Source: Bacteroidota bacterium
Lineage (GTDB): Bacteria; Bacteroidota; Rhodothermia; Rhodothermales; UBA10348
DNA length: 64,000 nucleotides
NCBI GenBank assembly: GCA_027622005.1
Contig: JAQBZH010000006.1
Location: 1 to 64,000, forward strand
Direction of reading: 5' to 3'
The notes beneath the pieces are model-generated. The model was not told the origin of the DNA and searched no databases. It was given only the letters and a program-made list of their open reading frames with translations. This document shows positions 29,205-38,985 of this stretch, one piece after another. Position numbers and translations under genes: made by a program. Positions within the stretch are counted from its first letter, which is position 1. Every line of letters starts with the position of its first letter.

Positions 29205-30017
29205 GTGAATGTTTCATTTCGGGAAAAACTAGCAGAACAACGAAGGCTAAAAAGGTCTGTTCTTTGTGTAGGTCTTGATCCTGACCCCCAAAAGCTCCCG
29301 CAATATTTACTTACTAAATACTCCCTCGAGGAAGCTGTCAAACATTTTTGTGTGTCAATTGTGGAGGCGACGTCTCCGTTCGCAATCGCTTTTAAATTGA
29401 ATTTTGCTTTTTTTGAAGCTTTGGGTGATGGGGGGATGGCCGTTATGCGGTCTGTTTTGAAAACTATTCCATCGGACCTCCTCACGATTGCTGATGCCAA
29501 ACGCGGCGATATTGGAAATTCGGCTCAATTTTATGCCAAATCGGTGTTTGAGGACCTAGGTTTTGACAGCATCACTTTGAGTCCGTACATGGGCCAAGAT
29601 TCAATCACCCCTTTCCTCGAATATCCCGGTACCTGTAGCTTTGTCTTGGCACGTACTTCCAATCCGGGGGGAAGCGATTTTCAATTACTCAACGTCGAGT
29701 CGAGGCCTCTTTATTCTATTGTTGCCCAGTCGGTGAATCTCTGGGGAAAGGATAAGCCCGGAGATACCGGATTGGTTGTTGGAGCGACAGACCTCGATAG
29801 CTTGTCATCCCTACGTTCTCAGCTTCCCATTACTCCTTTTTTAATTCCAGGCGTTGGTTCGCAAGGGGGATCTGCGTCGGATGTCATGCGGGCAGCAGGA
29901 TCGGGACCGGTCCTCATAAATAGTAGTAGGGACATTATTTATGCCTCTGGTTCTGCGGACTTTGCCAAACTGGCTGGTGAGCAAGCTCAAATCACCCAAA
30001 TAGCATTAGGATCATGA
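29205..30017 (+). CDS. pyrF: Orotidine 5'-phosphate decarboxylase (type 2)
   Basis: LCVGLDPDPQKLP, FKLNFAFFEALG, TIADAKRGDIGNSAQFYAKSVF, LIPGVGSQGG; GTG start. Confidence 0.95.
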   Translation: MNVSFREKLAEQRRLKRSVLCVGLDPDPQKLPQYLLTKYSLEEAVKHFCVSIVEATSPFAIAFKLNFAFFEALGDGGMAVMRSVLKTIPSDLLTIADAKRGDIGNSAQFYAKSVFEDLGFDSITLSPYMGQDSITPFLEYPGTCSFVLARTSNPGGSDFQLLNVESRPLYSIVAQSVNLWGKDKPGDTGLVVGATDLDSLSSLRSQLPITPFLIPGVGSQGGSASDVMRAAGSGPVLINSSRDIIYASGSADFAKLAGEQAQITQIALGS

Positions 30018-30310
30018 TTGTTCGAATCGTCCAGCTAACCATTGCCCCTTCTCAAACGGAGGCGTTTACCACCCTGTACCTGGCTTCCATGGAGCGAATC
30101 CAAAGCTCCGCCGGCTGTTTGGAATTAACACTACTCAGGGATGTAACCGATCCTAACTGCGTAACGACACTGAGCAAGTGGACTGATTTAGAAGCGTTGG
30201 AGGCGTACCGGCATTCGGAGTTTTTCCGCTCTACCTGGGCTGAAGCAAAACAAATGTTTAGCGAAAAGGCTAAAGCTTTCAGCTATTCGATTGTTAGTAA
30301 GACAAATTGA
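30014..30310 (+). CDS. Antibiotic biosynthesis monooxygenase (ABM)-like protein
   Basis: MIVRIVQLTIAPSQTEAFTTLYLASMERIQSSAGCLELTLLRDVTDPNCVTTLSKWTDLEALEAYRHSEFF; ATGA overlap with pyrF. Confidence 0.85.
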   Translation: MIVRIVQLTIAPSQTEAFTTLYLASMERIQSSAGCLELTLLRDVTDPNCVTTLSKWTDLEALEAYRHSEFFRSTWAEAKQMFSEKAKAFSYSIVSKTN

Positions 30311-32321
30311 GCCCGATCCTAAGGCTTCGACCCGGGGACGGCAATCCAAGTTGTGGAAGTGTCAAGGAATCGAATAGATTGTCCACACCCGCAAAAGCAT
30401 CGATAAAAAGGCCGTTTGAATTGAAATAGTGCGTTTTTGACAGCCGCGCATTCAGCTCCAAAGAGGTCGGAAGAACGCTGTGCTCGTTGCCAGTCCCAAG
30501 CCCGTATGCCTTTCCCACGTAAATAGCGGTGGTCGTTAGTCGAGAGGACGGCGTCAGGTTCAATTCTCCGTTCAGGGTCATTAACGTTTCGGGCTTTTCC
30601 GTCAGATGTCCGCTGGTTTTCCCGTCGATTAAGCGGGGGCGCATCCATGTGGCATGCCCCTCGACTTTGGCCCAATCGGTTATTCGAATGGCACCTGACA
30701 ATTCGAATCCTAAAACCCTGGAACCGTCCAAATTAACACGCTGGCGCTTGGTTTTTCCGTCCACAATGACATTTCGCTGATCGATCGTGTCCATTGTTCG
30801 AACTACAAAGCCGGTTATTTGGAACGACAGGTCTGCGGTGGCTAGAACATAGCCGACCTCGGACATCCACGACCTTTCACTCTTAAGGTCATCATTAAGA
30901 ACAAATCGGTTCAACGCCACCCCATAAAGCTCCCTCAACGTGGGAAATCGAGGTTTGCTTCCTGCATTGAACAACAAATAAGAGTTTTTCGAAAGTTTGA
31001 CATCCGCTTCACTGTTGACGCTCCACGTTTGGATGGTGGGTTGTCGCGGCTTGTCAAAGGTAGAAGGCGTCGTCATACCGTCCATTGTGGCTCCGACCAC
31101 CCATTGCCCACCGAAGCGATGCCCTCTGGCGATTTCAGACCCTACCGAATACAACACGTTGCTGTACAACTGTTTGGGGCCCCGAATTTCGCCGGTTGGT
31201 GAACGTTCTACATCAACCTGATCGTGAGAACTGCTTGAAACGTAGCCGATGCCCCGAATGGAGGTCTTCTGAACCTTCCATTCTGCCACGGCCCTTACCC
31301 CACCCGAATAATCAACGTCCTCCTGCTGGAAAGTGATCTCGCTGAAGCTTTCATCTAGGTACTGGTCGATTTCTTGATTAAAGCGAGACGCCCATACCGT
31401 GGTAAATAGATGGACCGGAGAATCATTTTTTACCGCATTGAAAATGGCCATGGTGTTTCTCCATCTCGGATAACGCCAATATCGAACATCTTCTAGAGCC
31501 GGGTTCAAATGGCCTTCAGGTGCCACCCCCTTTTCAGACACCGTATGAAACAAGGTTAATCCCAAACTCCCTTTTTGTCCTTCCCTCCCAAACCTGCCAT
31601 AAATAACCGCCGACTCACGATCTGAATTGGTCCGAATAGACCCCGATTGTCCAAATGGCAGATTCGCAGAATCAGGAACCCGAAAACCGTCCGTCTTCGT
31701 GATGTTTCCCCCAATCATGATCGAGGTCTTGCCTTTTCGCCCGGCCGCCATGAGGCGCGTTTGCCAAGACGACGGATCGCCATATTGAAAGGTACCTTCG
31801 CGAACGGCGGTGTTTTCTTCAAGTGATCGACTAAGTAGATTGATCGCGCCTCCGGACACGTTCGGACCATAAGCCGAACTTACAGCTCCACGCTCCAACG
31901 TAATGTTGCCCAACACATTAGCGGGAATCATGCTCAAATCAATGCGATTGTCCCATCCAATATTGAGAGGGGCCCCATCGAGGAAAATGGCTACTTGACG
32001 ATCTCCGGCACCCCGAACATAAACGAGCGTCTCCCCTCTAGAATTGGTCTGAACATGGGCCGACGGGAGTTGATTTAGAACCCCAGCAATGTCAGCCTTG
32101 TCTTGCTGCGCCAGCGTAGCCAGGCGCACGCGAAAAAGTCGTTGTTGATAATCAGCGTGGCGAATTTCTCCTCCTATCACGATTTCAGATAGGGAATATT
32201 CCACAAGGGAATCGGGGTTTACTTGCCCCGATGCACTCTTGAACAAAAAGCATCCCATCACTATCAAAATTCCAGCCCACCTACAGGTCGAAAGCGGTAT
32301 TGTAAAAATGTTAATCCCCCT
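30294..32321 (-). CDS. TonB-dependent receptor
   Basis: Plug ADIAGVLNQLPSAHVQTNSRGETLVYVRGAGDRQVAIFLDGAPLNIGWDNRIDLSMIP..ITLERGAVSSAYG; C-terminal aromatic (LRIGLNLSY). Start trimmed because the longer ORF overlaps the glgC 3' end. Confidence 0.92.
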   Translation of the reverse strand, partial: RGINIFTIPLSTCRWAGILIVMGCFLFKSASGQVNPDSLVEYSLSEIVIGGEIRHADYQQRLFRVRLATLAQQDKADIAGVLNQLPSAHVQTNSRGETLVYVRGAGDRQVAIFLDGAPLNIGWDNRIDLSMIPANVLGNITLERGAVSSAYGPNVSGGAINLLSRSLEENTAVREGTFQYGDPSSWQTRLMAAGRKGKTSIMIGGNITKTDGFRVPDSANLPFGQSGSIRTNSDRESAVIYGRFGREGQKGSLGLTLFHTVSEKGVAPEGHLNPALEDVRYWRYPRWRNTMAIFNAVKNDSPVHLFTTVWASRFNQEIDQYLDESFSEITFQQEDVDYSGGVRAVAEWKVQKTSIRGIGYVSSSSHDQVDVERSPTGEIRGPKQLYSNVLYSVGSEIARGHRFGGQWVVGATMDGMTTPSTFDKPRQPTIQTWSVNSEADVKLSKNSYLLFNAGSKPRFPTLRELYGVALNRFVLNDDLKSERSWMSEVGYVLATADLSFQITGFVVRTMDTIDQRNVIVDGKTKRQRVNLDGSRVLGFELSGAIRITDWAKVEGHATWMRPRLIDGKTSGHLTEKPETLMTLNGELNLTPSSRLTTTAIYVGKAYGLGTGNEHSVLPTSLELNARLSKTHYFNSNGLFIDAFAGVDNLFDSLTLPQLGLPSPGRSLRIGLNLSY

Positions 32322-32367
32322 CATCCAATTTTTTGTAGAAACCTTTTCAATCGCTTTTGCGAATCTG

Positions 32368-33627
32368 CTAAATAACCGTTCCGTCCGGAATCGTGGCATT
32401 TTTGGGAACGACAACAATGCCATCTCGAATATGATAATTGGGGCCGTCTTTATAGTCGTGTCCATCCGCGTTGGTTATCACACAATTTTTTCCAATGCTC
32501 ACATTTCGATCTATGATGGCCCTCTTTATGACCGTTCCATCTTCTATTCCTGGACGTTCCGGGCCTTCAACTGTTTCGCGATCCTCCAAATTATGCCACC
32601 TAAAGTAGTCGGCTCCCATCATAATCGAGTCCTTGATGACCACGTTATCCCCTATAAAGGACCGGATCCCAATCACGGAGTTGGTGATGGTTGATTTTCC
32701 AATTACACTAGCTTCTCCAATGATCGCGTGATCTATATCGGCGCTGTTAATTTTGGCCGGCTGAAGCATCCGAGCATTGGTGTAGATCGGCATTTGAGGG
32801 TCATACATGTCAAACGCGGGGTTTTGACCCGTTAGCATCAAATTGGCATCGTAAAAAGATCGAACCGTACCGATATCGCTCCAATAGCCTTCAAACGGAT
32901 AGCTGGCTACTCGGTGAGTTTTCATGGCTGAGGGAATGATCTGCTTTCCAAAGTCATGTGCGTGTTCGTACGTCTTGAGTAGTTCTTGCAGGACTCCCGC
33001 TGAAAAAATATAAATGCCCATCGAAGCCAAAAAAGTTCGACCTTGACTCTGCATTTCGTCTGAAACCTGACTTTGCTTATCGCCGAGCTGGTCTGCAGCA
33101 GGTTTTTCATAAAATTCGGTTATAATTCCATCCGAATCGGTCTTGAGGATGCCAAATCCGGGTGCATCAGCAGCATTTACCGGAATCGAAGCGATAGTAA
33201 TGTCGGCGCCCGATTTGTTATGGCGCTTTAACATCTTTCGGTAATCCATCGTGTAAAGTTGATCTCCCGACAAGATCAATACATGTTCAGATCGGTACTG
33301 CTGCACATGTAACATACTCTGCCGTACAGCATCGGCGGTTCCTTGAAACCACTCTTTTGAATCCGGGGTTTGCTCGGCGGCCAAAATGTTGACGAAACCG
33401 TGACGAAAACGATCGAAATGATAAGCTTGGCTAATGTGGCGATTCAAACTGGCTGAATTAAACTGTGTCAACACAAATATTTGATTGACTCCAGAATTAA
33501 TGCAGTTTGAAATGGGTATATCAATTAAACGATATTTTCCTGCGAGAGGAACGGCTGGTTTGGACCGCAAATGCGTCAATGGAAACAAGCGAGAACCTGC
33601 TCCGCCCCCCAATATGATCGAAATCAT
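32368..33627 (-). CDS. glgC: Glucose-1-phosphate adenylyltransferase
   Basis: [87 protein letters not shown], left-handed beta-helix C-terminus. Confidence 0.96.
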   Translation of the reverse strand: MISIILGGGAGSRLFPLTHLRSKPAVPLAGKYRLIDIPISNCINSGVNQIFVLTQFNSASLNRHISQAYHFDRFRHGFVNILAAEQTPDSKEWFQGTADAVRQSMLHVQQYRSEHVLILSGDQLYTMDYRKMLKRHNKSGADITIASIPVNAADAPGFGILKTDSDGIITEFYEKPAADQLGDKQSQVSDEMQSQGRTFLASMGIYIFSAGVLQELLKTYEHAHDFGKQIIPSAMKTHRVASYPFEGYWSDIGTVRSFYDANLMLTGQNPAFDMYDPQMPIYTNARMLQPAKINSADIDHAIIGEASVIGKSTITNSVIGIRSFIGDNVVIKDSIMMGADYFRWHNLEDRETVEGPERPGIEDGTVIKRAIIDRNVSIGKNCVITNADGHDYKDGPNYHIRDGIVVVPKNATIPDGTVI

Positions 33628-33859
33628 TTTATTGCGCCTTTATTGCTCGTTAATTTGATGGCTTGTAACGTTGTATGTAGGCATGGGTGTTCCAACTGTG
33701 AAAGCTAAATAGGACCAGCTCCGGGTTTTATGGGTGCAATATTGAGGGCTATTCGGTCGTTCCATTGATAGGATGCCACTTGTCGTGAAACTCGAACCCT
33801 TCCTAGAAGGTAGACTCTTTTCTCCATCTAAATGATCGCCCCAAAAGATCGATGACGTC

Positions 33860-36800
33860 ATGAGCAGTTCGACTATTCAGCTGATAGCCTTCATCCAAGC
33901 CAAGCTCAAAACGGCGCGGCTGCGTTTGATTCAGGTCAATCTAGTCAAAGGCTTGATTTTACTTCTAGGTGCGATCGCATTGTTATGGCTCCTGGGCGCG
34001 GGTTTGGAGAGCTATTTTTGGCTTTCTTCCGGGCTCCGTTTAACGCTGTTTGGGGTAGGTACCGTTGGCGTAATAGCGCTTTTTGGCTTCTACGTGGTAT
34101 GGCCTTTCCTATTAAATACCGGTTTTACAGGAAAGAAAAGCGATACTTACCTCGCAAAACTCATTGGCCGTCAATTTCCTCATATTGGCGATGCGCTTCT
34201 TAATTTTCTGCAGCTATCCGCAGGAAATCACAGCCAGTCCCCCGAGCCTTTTGTAGATCTTGCCGTTCGGCGTCTTGGAGAACCCATTCGCGATATTCCT
34301 TTTGAAACAGGCACTTCCTGGAAGGAAATTAACCAGTACGGTCGGTATTCGGTTATACCGGTTGTTTGCGTATTGCTTTTTTTAATTGCGGCTCCAACTT
34401 CATTTTTATCGGCCACCCACCGAATTCTGAATCCAAACGAGGTTTTTGAAAAGCCCGCACCGTATTCGTTTTCGATTTTGCCGGGGGATTCTGAAATCAT
34501 TATCGGTGAAGATGTTCTGGTTTCTGTTGAAGTAATCGGTACAGTCGAAGGCGATGACAAACCTGTAATTGAAACCATCGTGGAAGGCGAACTGAGATCC
34601 AGATTTACCAATCTGATTCCTGATTCGCTCGGCCAATTATCGCACCTCTATCAAAATGTAAGACAACCGTTTCGGTATAGAGTATCCTCTCCCCTAGTTA
34701 CCAGTGACTGGTTTTCGGTCCGGATTGTGGAGCGTCCCCTTATCCAAGAGCTGAGCCTATCCCTTACTTATCCGGCCTATACTCAAATTCCTCCGATGCA
34801 ACTGGACCCTAACGTCGGCGATTTTTCGGCTCTTGTGGGTTCATCCGTCCAGGTTACGCTCAAACTTTCGGGAGCAACAGCTGCGAGCTCATCCATCGAA
34901 TTTGAAAGCGGACGACAGATCTCAATGAGTTTAGGGGGTTCGCTTTCCAAAGCCAATTTTACGGTTCAAAGTTCCGACAAGTACCGCTTTCTACTGAACA
35001 CGATTGATGGCATTCAGAATATCGATGCGATCGAGTACGCAATAGAGACTGTTTCTGATGCTTCTCCGTCCGTCAGTATTCTATCCCCAGCTTTGCAAAT
35101 TGATGTACCCGAAGACTTTCGCGTGGGAATGCTCGTACATATTACGGATGACTATGGTTTTCGTGACCTCCGGTTAAATTTCCGCATGGCAGAGAGCCGA
35201 TTTGGGGATACTTCTGATATTTTTACCTCCATTTCCATCCCGCTCGAAAATCAAAGAATGTTGGACCAGGAAATCCCCCACATATGGTCGCTTTCCGCAG
35301 ATTCCAAGCTAGACCCGGTTCCTGGAGATATCATCGAGTATTATTTCGAAATCAGGGACAATGATACCGTTTCGGGCTTCAAATCCGCGCAGTCGCGCGT
35401 GCATCGGCTGCGGATGCCTTCCATTTCGGAGCAATATGAAAGTTTGGACGACAAAAAGGACGACACCCAGCAATCTATTGAAGACCTATTAGAGAAAGCA
35501 AACGAAGCCCGAGAGCAGTTTGAAGAGCTGAAAACGGAATTATTGCAAAAACCAGAAGCGGACTGGCAAGATGAACGCATGTTGGAACAACTCCAACAAA
35601 AAGAGGAAAATCTGGAGAATGCTGTCGATCAAATCTCTGCTAAAATGGAGGAAATGACCGAGCAGATGAGCGAAAACGATCTAGTCTCGGAGCAAACTCT
35701 GGATATGTTCGAAGAACTTCAAAAAGTAGTGGAGGAAGTTCGTACCCCGGAGTTGATGGATGCCCTCAAACAGTTGCAGGAAGCGATTGAATCCATGGAT
35801 ATGAACCAAATGCAAGAAGCATTGGAGAAATTCAAGTTTTCAGAGGAGATGTATCAGGATCGTCTGGAAAGAACCCTGGATTTGTTCAAGGAATTCCGAG
35901 TTCAGCAAGACATGGACGAGATTGAAAAGCGGGCTGAAGACCTAGCGGAAACGGAAAACAAGCTCGCAGAAGAGACGGCGAAGTTGGAAAATGAGGAAAA
36001 AAAACCGGAGGATTCTTCGGGAGAGAACAACCAACCTGGTGAGAAAAAGGAAGACCTAGCCAAACAACAAGAGCTAGCCGCTGAGGACATGAAAAAGCTC
36101 GAGGAAAAAATGGAGGAAGTCCGCGAGCGCATGGAAGAGCTTAAAAAAGCCCCTTCCGACGAGATGAAGGACTTGCTAGAAGACACCCAGGATGAGCAGC
36201 TCTCGAAAAAAATGAATCAAAATGCTGAGGAATTGCGGCAGAACGAATTAGATCAGGCTAAACAGGGACAACAGAAAATGTCTCAACAACTTAGCCAGTT
36301 ATCTGCGAAAATGGACGAAATGCAAATGAGTATGCAAGGCGCTCAGATGCAGCTTAACATTGCCGCAATCCGCGCTGCTCTCGAAGATGTTCTAACGCTT
36401 TCCAAACAGCAAGAAGTGCTTCGCCTGGATATTATCGATCTGGCTGCAGAGTCGCCCTTGTTACGCGAAGCCGCCCAAACTCAGGCGAATTTAATGGACG
36501 GGTTGACCGTGGTTTCGGATTCGCTGCAACGAATTGCAAAAGAGATTCCGCAAATGACGCGTGAAATTCAACAACGCGCTGGGGATGGTCTCCGGGAAAT
36601 GAATGAGGCCACCGTCGCTCTCTCGGAACGTGCGGCGAGACGCGCCGGCGGGTTCCAGAAAGGAGCCATGACCAACTTGAATGAACTGGCCCTGATGCTT
36701 TCGGAGCTGCTGAACCAGCAAATGAATGGCTCTGGAGCGGGTCAAAGCAACCAATCCATGGAACAGATGATGGAACAGTTGCAGCAAATGGGGCAGCAAC

Positions 36801-37315
36801 AACAGCAAATCAACCAGCAAATTCAACAGCTGCTCAATGATATGCAGGGTTCACGTCTTACAAACGATATGACCGAGCGACTCAAACAATTGGGTAGTCA
36901 GCAGGAGAAAATGCGCAACGAGCTTCGGCAAATGTCCAGAGATAAAAACGCCCGGAATAAGGTGTTGGGAGATTTGAACCGAATTGCTGATCAAATGATG
37001 GAATCCATTGAAGAATTGCAGCAAAACCGGGTTTCGAGGCGTACTGTCGAACGGCAAGAACAGATCCTAACCAGGCTCCTCGAAGCTTCCAGATCGATGC
37101 AGGAGCGAGGCAAAGACAACAAAAGAGAAGGCAAAAGCGCTGAGGAAATTTTGCGCCTAAGCCCTGCCGATCTTCCCACCTCGGAGCGCCTAGAACGACT
37201 CAGAAAAGACCTTATTCGCGCGCTCGAAACCGGCTATTCCAGCGATTATCAAGCCCTAATTCGAAAATATTTCGAGTTACTCCAGCAAGAAACTGGATCC
37301 TCTAATCTTCCCTAA
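33860..37315 (+). CDS. DUF4175-like large membrane/coiled-coil protein
   Basis: Two N-terminal TM segments, beta-rich middle, then ~500 aa Gln/Met/Glu-rich coiled coil (MEQMMEQLQQMGQQQQQINQQIQQLL). Confidence 0.75.
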   Translation: MSSSTIQLIAFIQAKLKTARLRLIQVNLVKGLILLLGAIALLWLLGAGLESYFWLSSGLRLTLFGVGTVGVIALFGFYVVWPFLLNTGFTGKKSDTYLAKLIGRQFPHIGDALLNFLQLSAGNHSQSPEPFVDLAVRRLGEPIRDIPFETGTSWKEINQYGRYSVIPVVCVLLFLIAAPTSFLSATHRILNPNEVFEKPAPYSFSILPGDSEIIIGEDVLVSVEVIGTVEGDDKPVIETIVEGELRSRFTNLIPDSLGQLSHLYQNVRQPFRYRVSSPLVTSDWFSVRIVERPLIQELSLSLTYPAYTQIPPMQLDPNVGDFSALVGSSVQVTLKLSGATAASSSIEFESGRQISMSLGGSLSKANFTVQSSDKYRFLLNTIDGIQNIDAIEYAIETVSDASPSVSILSPALQIDVPEDFRVGMLVHITDDYGFRDLRLNFRMAESRFGDTSDIFTSISIPLENQRMLDQEIPHIWSLSADSKLDPVPGDIIEYYFEIRDNDTVSGFKSAQSRVHRLRMPSISEQYESLDDKKDDTQQSIEDLLEKANEAREQFEELKTELLQKPEADWQDERMLEQLQQKEENLENAVDQISAKMEEMTEQMSENDLVSEQTLDMFEELQKVVEEVRTPELMDALKQLQEAIESMDMNQMQEALEKFKFSEEMYQDRLERTLDLFKEFRVQQDMDEIEKRAEDLAETENKLAEETAKLENEEKKPEDSSGENNQPGEKKEDLAKQQELAAEDMKKLEEKMEEVRERMEELKKAPSDEMKDLLEDTQDEQLSKKMNQNAEELRQNELDQAKQGQQKMSQQLSQLSAKMDEMQMSMQGAQMQLNIAAIRAALEDVLTLSKQQEVLRLDIIDLAAESPLLREAAQTQANLMDGLTVVSDSLQRIAKEIPQMTREIQQRAGDGLREMNEATVALSERAARRAGGFQKGAMTNLNELALMLSELLNQQMNGSGAGQSNQSMEQMMEQLQQMGQQQQQINQQIQQLLNDMQGSRLTNDMTERLKQLGSQQEKMRNELRQMSRDKNARNKVLGDLNRIADQMMESIEELQQNRVSRRTVERQEQILTRLLEASRSMQERGKDNKREGKSAEEILRLSPADLPTSERLERLRKDLIRALETGYSSDYQALIRKYFELLQQETGSSNLP

Positions 37316-37722
37316 ATAAATCGGGAGCGAATATCCGGCGTTGGAATGCGGCAAGATTCCATTTTGCCAAACCAGGCATATCGATGGTTGGCAATGAACC
37401 GGTATACGGCGTTACGGATCGGCCTTGGAACGATGATAAAAGCATACATCAGCGGCCAAAGACCCGATAATTTCCGTGCTATACGAAGAGCCGCTGCAGA
37501 ATCCCTGTAAACCCTGTCCCCCTCGACAAGAACAACGGAATCGAGATAGTCCTCTGCATCTCCGATTTTCAACAGTACTGCTTTCCCCTCTTCAGACTGT
37601 AATGCCCCAAATTTGAAATACTGATTTTTATCCCGGTCGATGACAAAATTGACGCTCGAGTTGCAAAAATTGCAGACTCCGTCAAATAGTACAACCGCCG
37701 TATGGGTATCATTTTTAGCCAT
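37312..37722 (-). CDS. Thiol-disulfide oxidoreductase DCC (DUF393) family protein
   Basis: VVLFDGVCNFCNSSVNFVIDRDKNQYFKFGALQSEEGKAVL. Confidence 0.93.
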   Translation of the reverse strand: MAKNDTHTAVVLFDGVCNFCNSSVNFVIDRDKNQYFKFGALQSEEGKAVLLKIGDAEDYLDSVVLVEGDRVYRDSAAALRIARKLSGLWPLMYAFIIVPRPIRNAVYRFIANHRYAWFGKMESCRIPTPDIRSRFI

Positions 37723-38041
37723 AAGAAGTCATACGCTGGCCTCACACGTCTGGTTCTACCGGGAAACGTCACGTCTTTTTTCGCGCTATCTCCCATTTAG
37801 AAAGGGCATAACCGCCATTCTTCTCCTTCCACTGTTGAAAAAACGATCCCAAATTGGTAAATTAAGGATCCTGTCATTCTCTGAATCAATCTCCGCCACC
37901 CGATTCCGAGTTCGACAATTAACACCACTCGACCGGGAAGTGAAGGTGTTTGGACCGTCGACCTCCGAAAAGGATTGGTCGAGTCATGCACTTCTTGACC
38001 TGGTTTGATTGTATTTGCCCGTCCACACAAGTGACAAAGGT

Positions 38042-38815
38042 ATGGCTAACGCGATGAGGATATTGTTTATTACTGGAGAAGTGGCCCCTTTTTCCGACAC
38101 GTCTGAGCTGGCAAAGGTTGTTCGAACGCTACCCGAAGCGTTGCATGAATCGGGGAAGTTTGAGACTCGGATTATGATGCCTCGATACGGCACAGTGAGC
38201 GAACGCCGCAACTGTCTGCACGAAGTGATCCGGTTGTCCGGAAGTGAAATCCAATTGGGCGAAAAGACGGAAATTTTGCGAGTCAAAGTCGCTTCGATAC
38301 CTGGTATCCGCTTGCAAGTCTATTTCATGGACAACAACTACTATTTTAAGCGCAAAGGCATTTTCGCTGACAAACAGGGTGAATCTTTTGAAGACAACCT
38401 CGAAAGGTCTGCCTTTTTTGCCCGGAGCGTTATCCGAACCATTCGAAATTTAGGTTGGCAACCCGATGTGGTTCATGCATTTGGCTGGCTTAGCGGTTTG
38501 GTACCTTACGTTTTGCGGACAGAATTCGGCGACGACGAGCTTTTTAAAGATTCAAAAATTGTCTACACACCAGAAGTGGTCGATTTTGACCTGAGGTTTA
38601 CTGAGGAGTCGTTTGAATCTTTAAGTATGTCTAGGCATGATAGTTTGATAGGTGCATCGCCGATTGATGCTGGTATGCATTTTTCAGATGCGACGATTTA
38701 TCCGGCTTCGATGAATCACTTGACAGAATCAGCGTCGTTCTCTGGGGATTCCGAACAGCAAATGGAGGAAGCCGTCGCGGTTTATGAAAGTGTTATGAGT
38801 GGTATTACTGTCTAG
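38042..38815 (+). CDS. Glycogen/starch synthase N-terminal (GT5)-domain-only protein
   Basis: MRILFITGEVAPFSDTSELAKVVRTLPEALHESG, IMMPRYG, DNLERSAFFARSVIRTIRNLGWQPDVVHAFGWLSGLVPYVLRTEF; ~260 aa only, no C-terminal GT-B domain. Confidence 0.85.
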   Translation: MANAMRILFITGEVAPFSDTSELAKVVRTLPEALHESGKFETRIMMPRYGTVSERRNCLHEVIRLSGSEIQLGEKTEILRVKVASIPGIRLQVYFMDNNYYFKRKGIFADKQGESFEDNLERSAFFARSVIRTIRNLGWQPDVVHAFGWLSGLVPYVLRTEFGDDELFKDSKIVYTPEVVDFDLRFTEESFESLSMSRHDSLIGASPIDAGMHFSDATIYPASMNHLTESASFSGDSEQQMEEAVAVYESVMSGITV

Positions 38816-38985
38816 TTGACCTTTTGACGAATACCCCCGGAAATACCCTACTTGGTCGAAACAACAACGCTTTCGAGTGCATATTACTCGGCTAAGGCCC
38901 TTCAAGATGTATTATCGGTAAAACGCGTCCTCATTTATTAGCGCAGATTGCCTAACGCTATACGAATTGGCACCTTGCCGGCGTT

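Noticed and set aside
32322-32465. N-terminal extension of the TonB-dependent receptor
   Set aside because: Overlaps the 3' end of glgC; internal Met gives a signal-peptide-like start
32239-32694. 151-aa plus-strand ORF
   Set aside because: Antisense to glgC and the receptor start; no recognisable domain
33640-33861. 73-aa minus-strand ORF between glgC and the DUF4175-like gene
   Set aside because: Lies in a divergent intergenic region likely to hold promoters; no recognisable features
35902-37179. Ser-rich and Leu-rich minus-strand ORFs opposite the coiled-coil gene
   Set aside because: Antisense of Glu/Gln/Lys-rich codons produces Ser/Leu-rich reading frames
37640-38008. 122-aa plus-strand ORF upstream of the GT5-like gene
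   Set aside because: Partly antisense to the DCC-family gene; composition atypical of protein; most likely spurious
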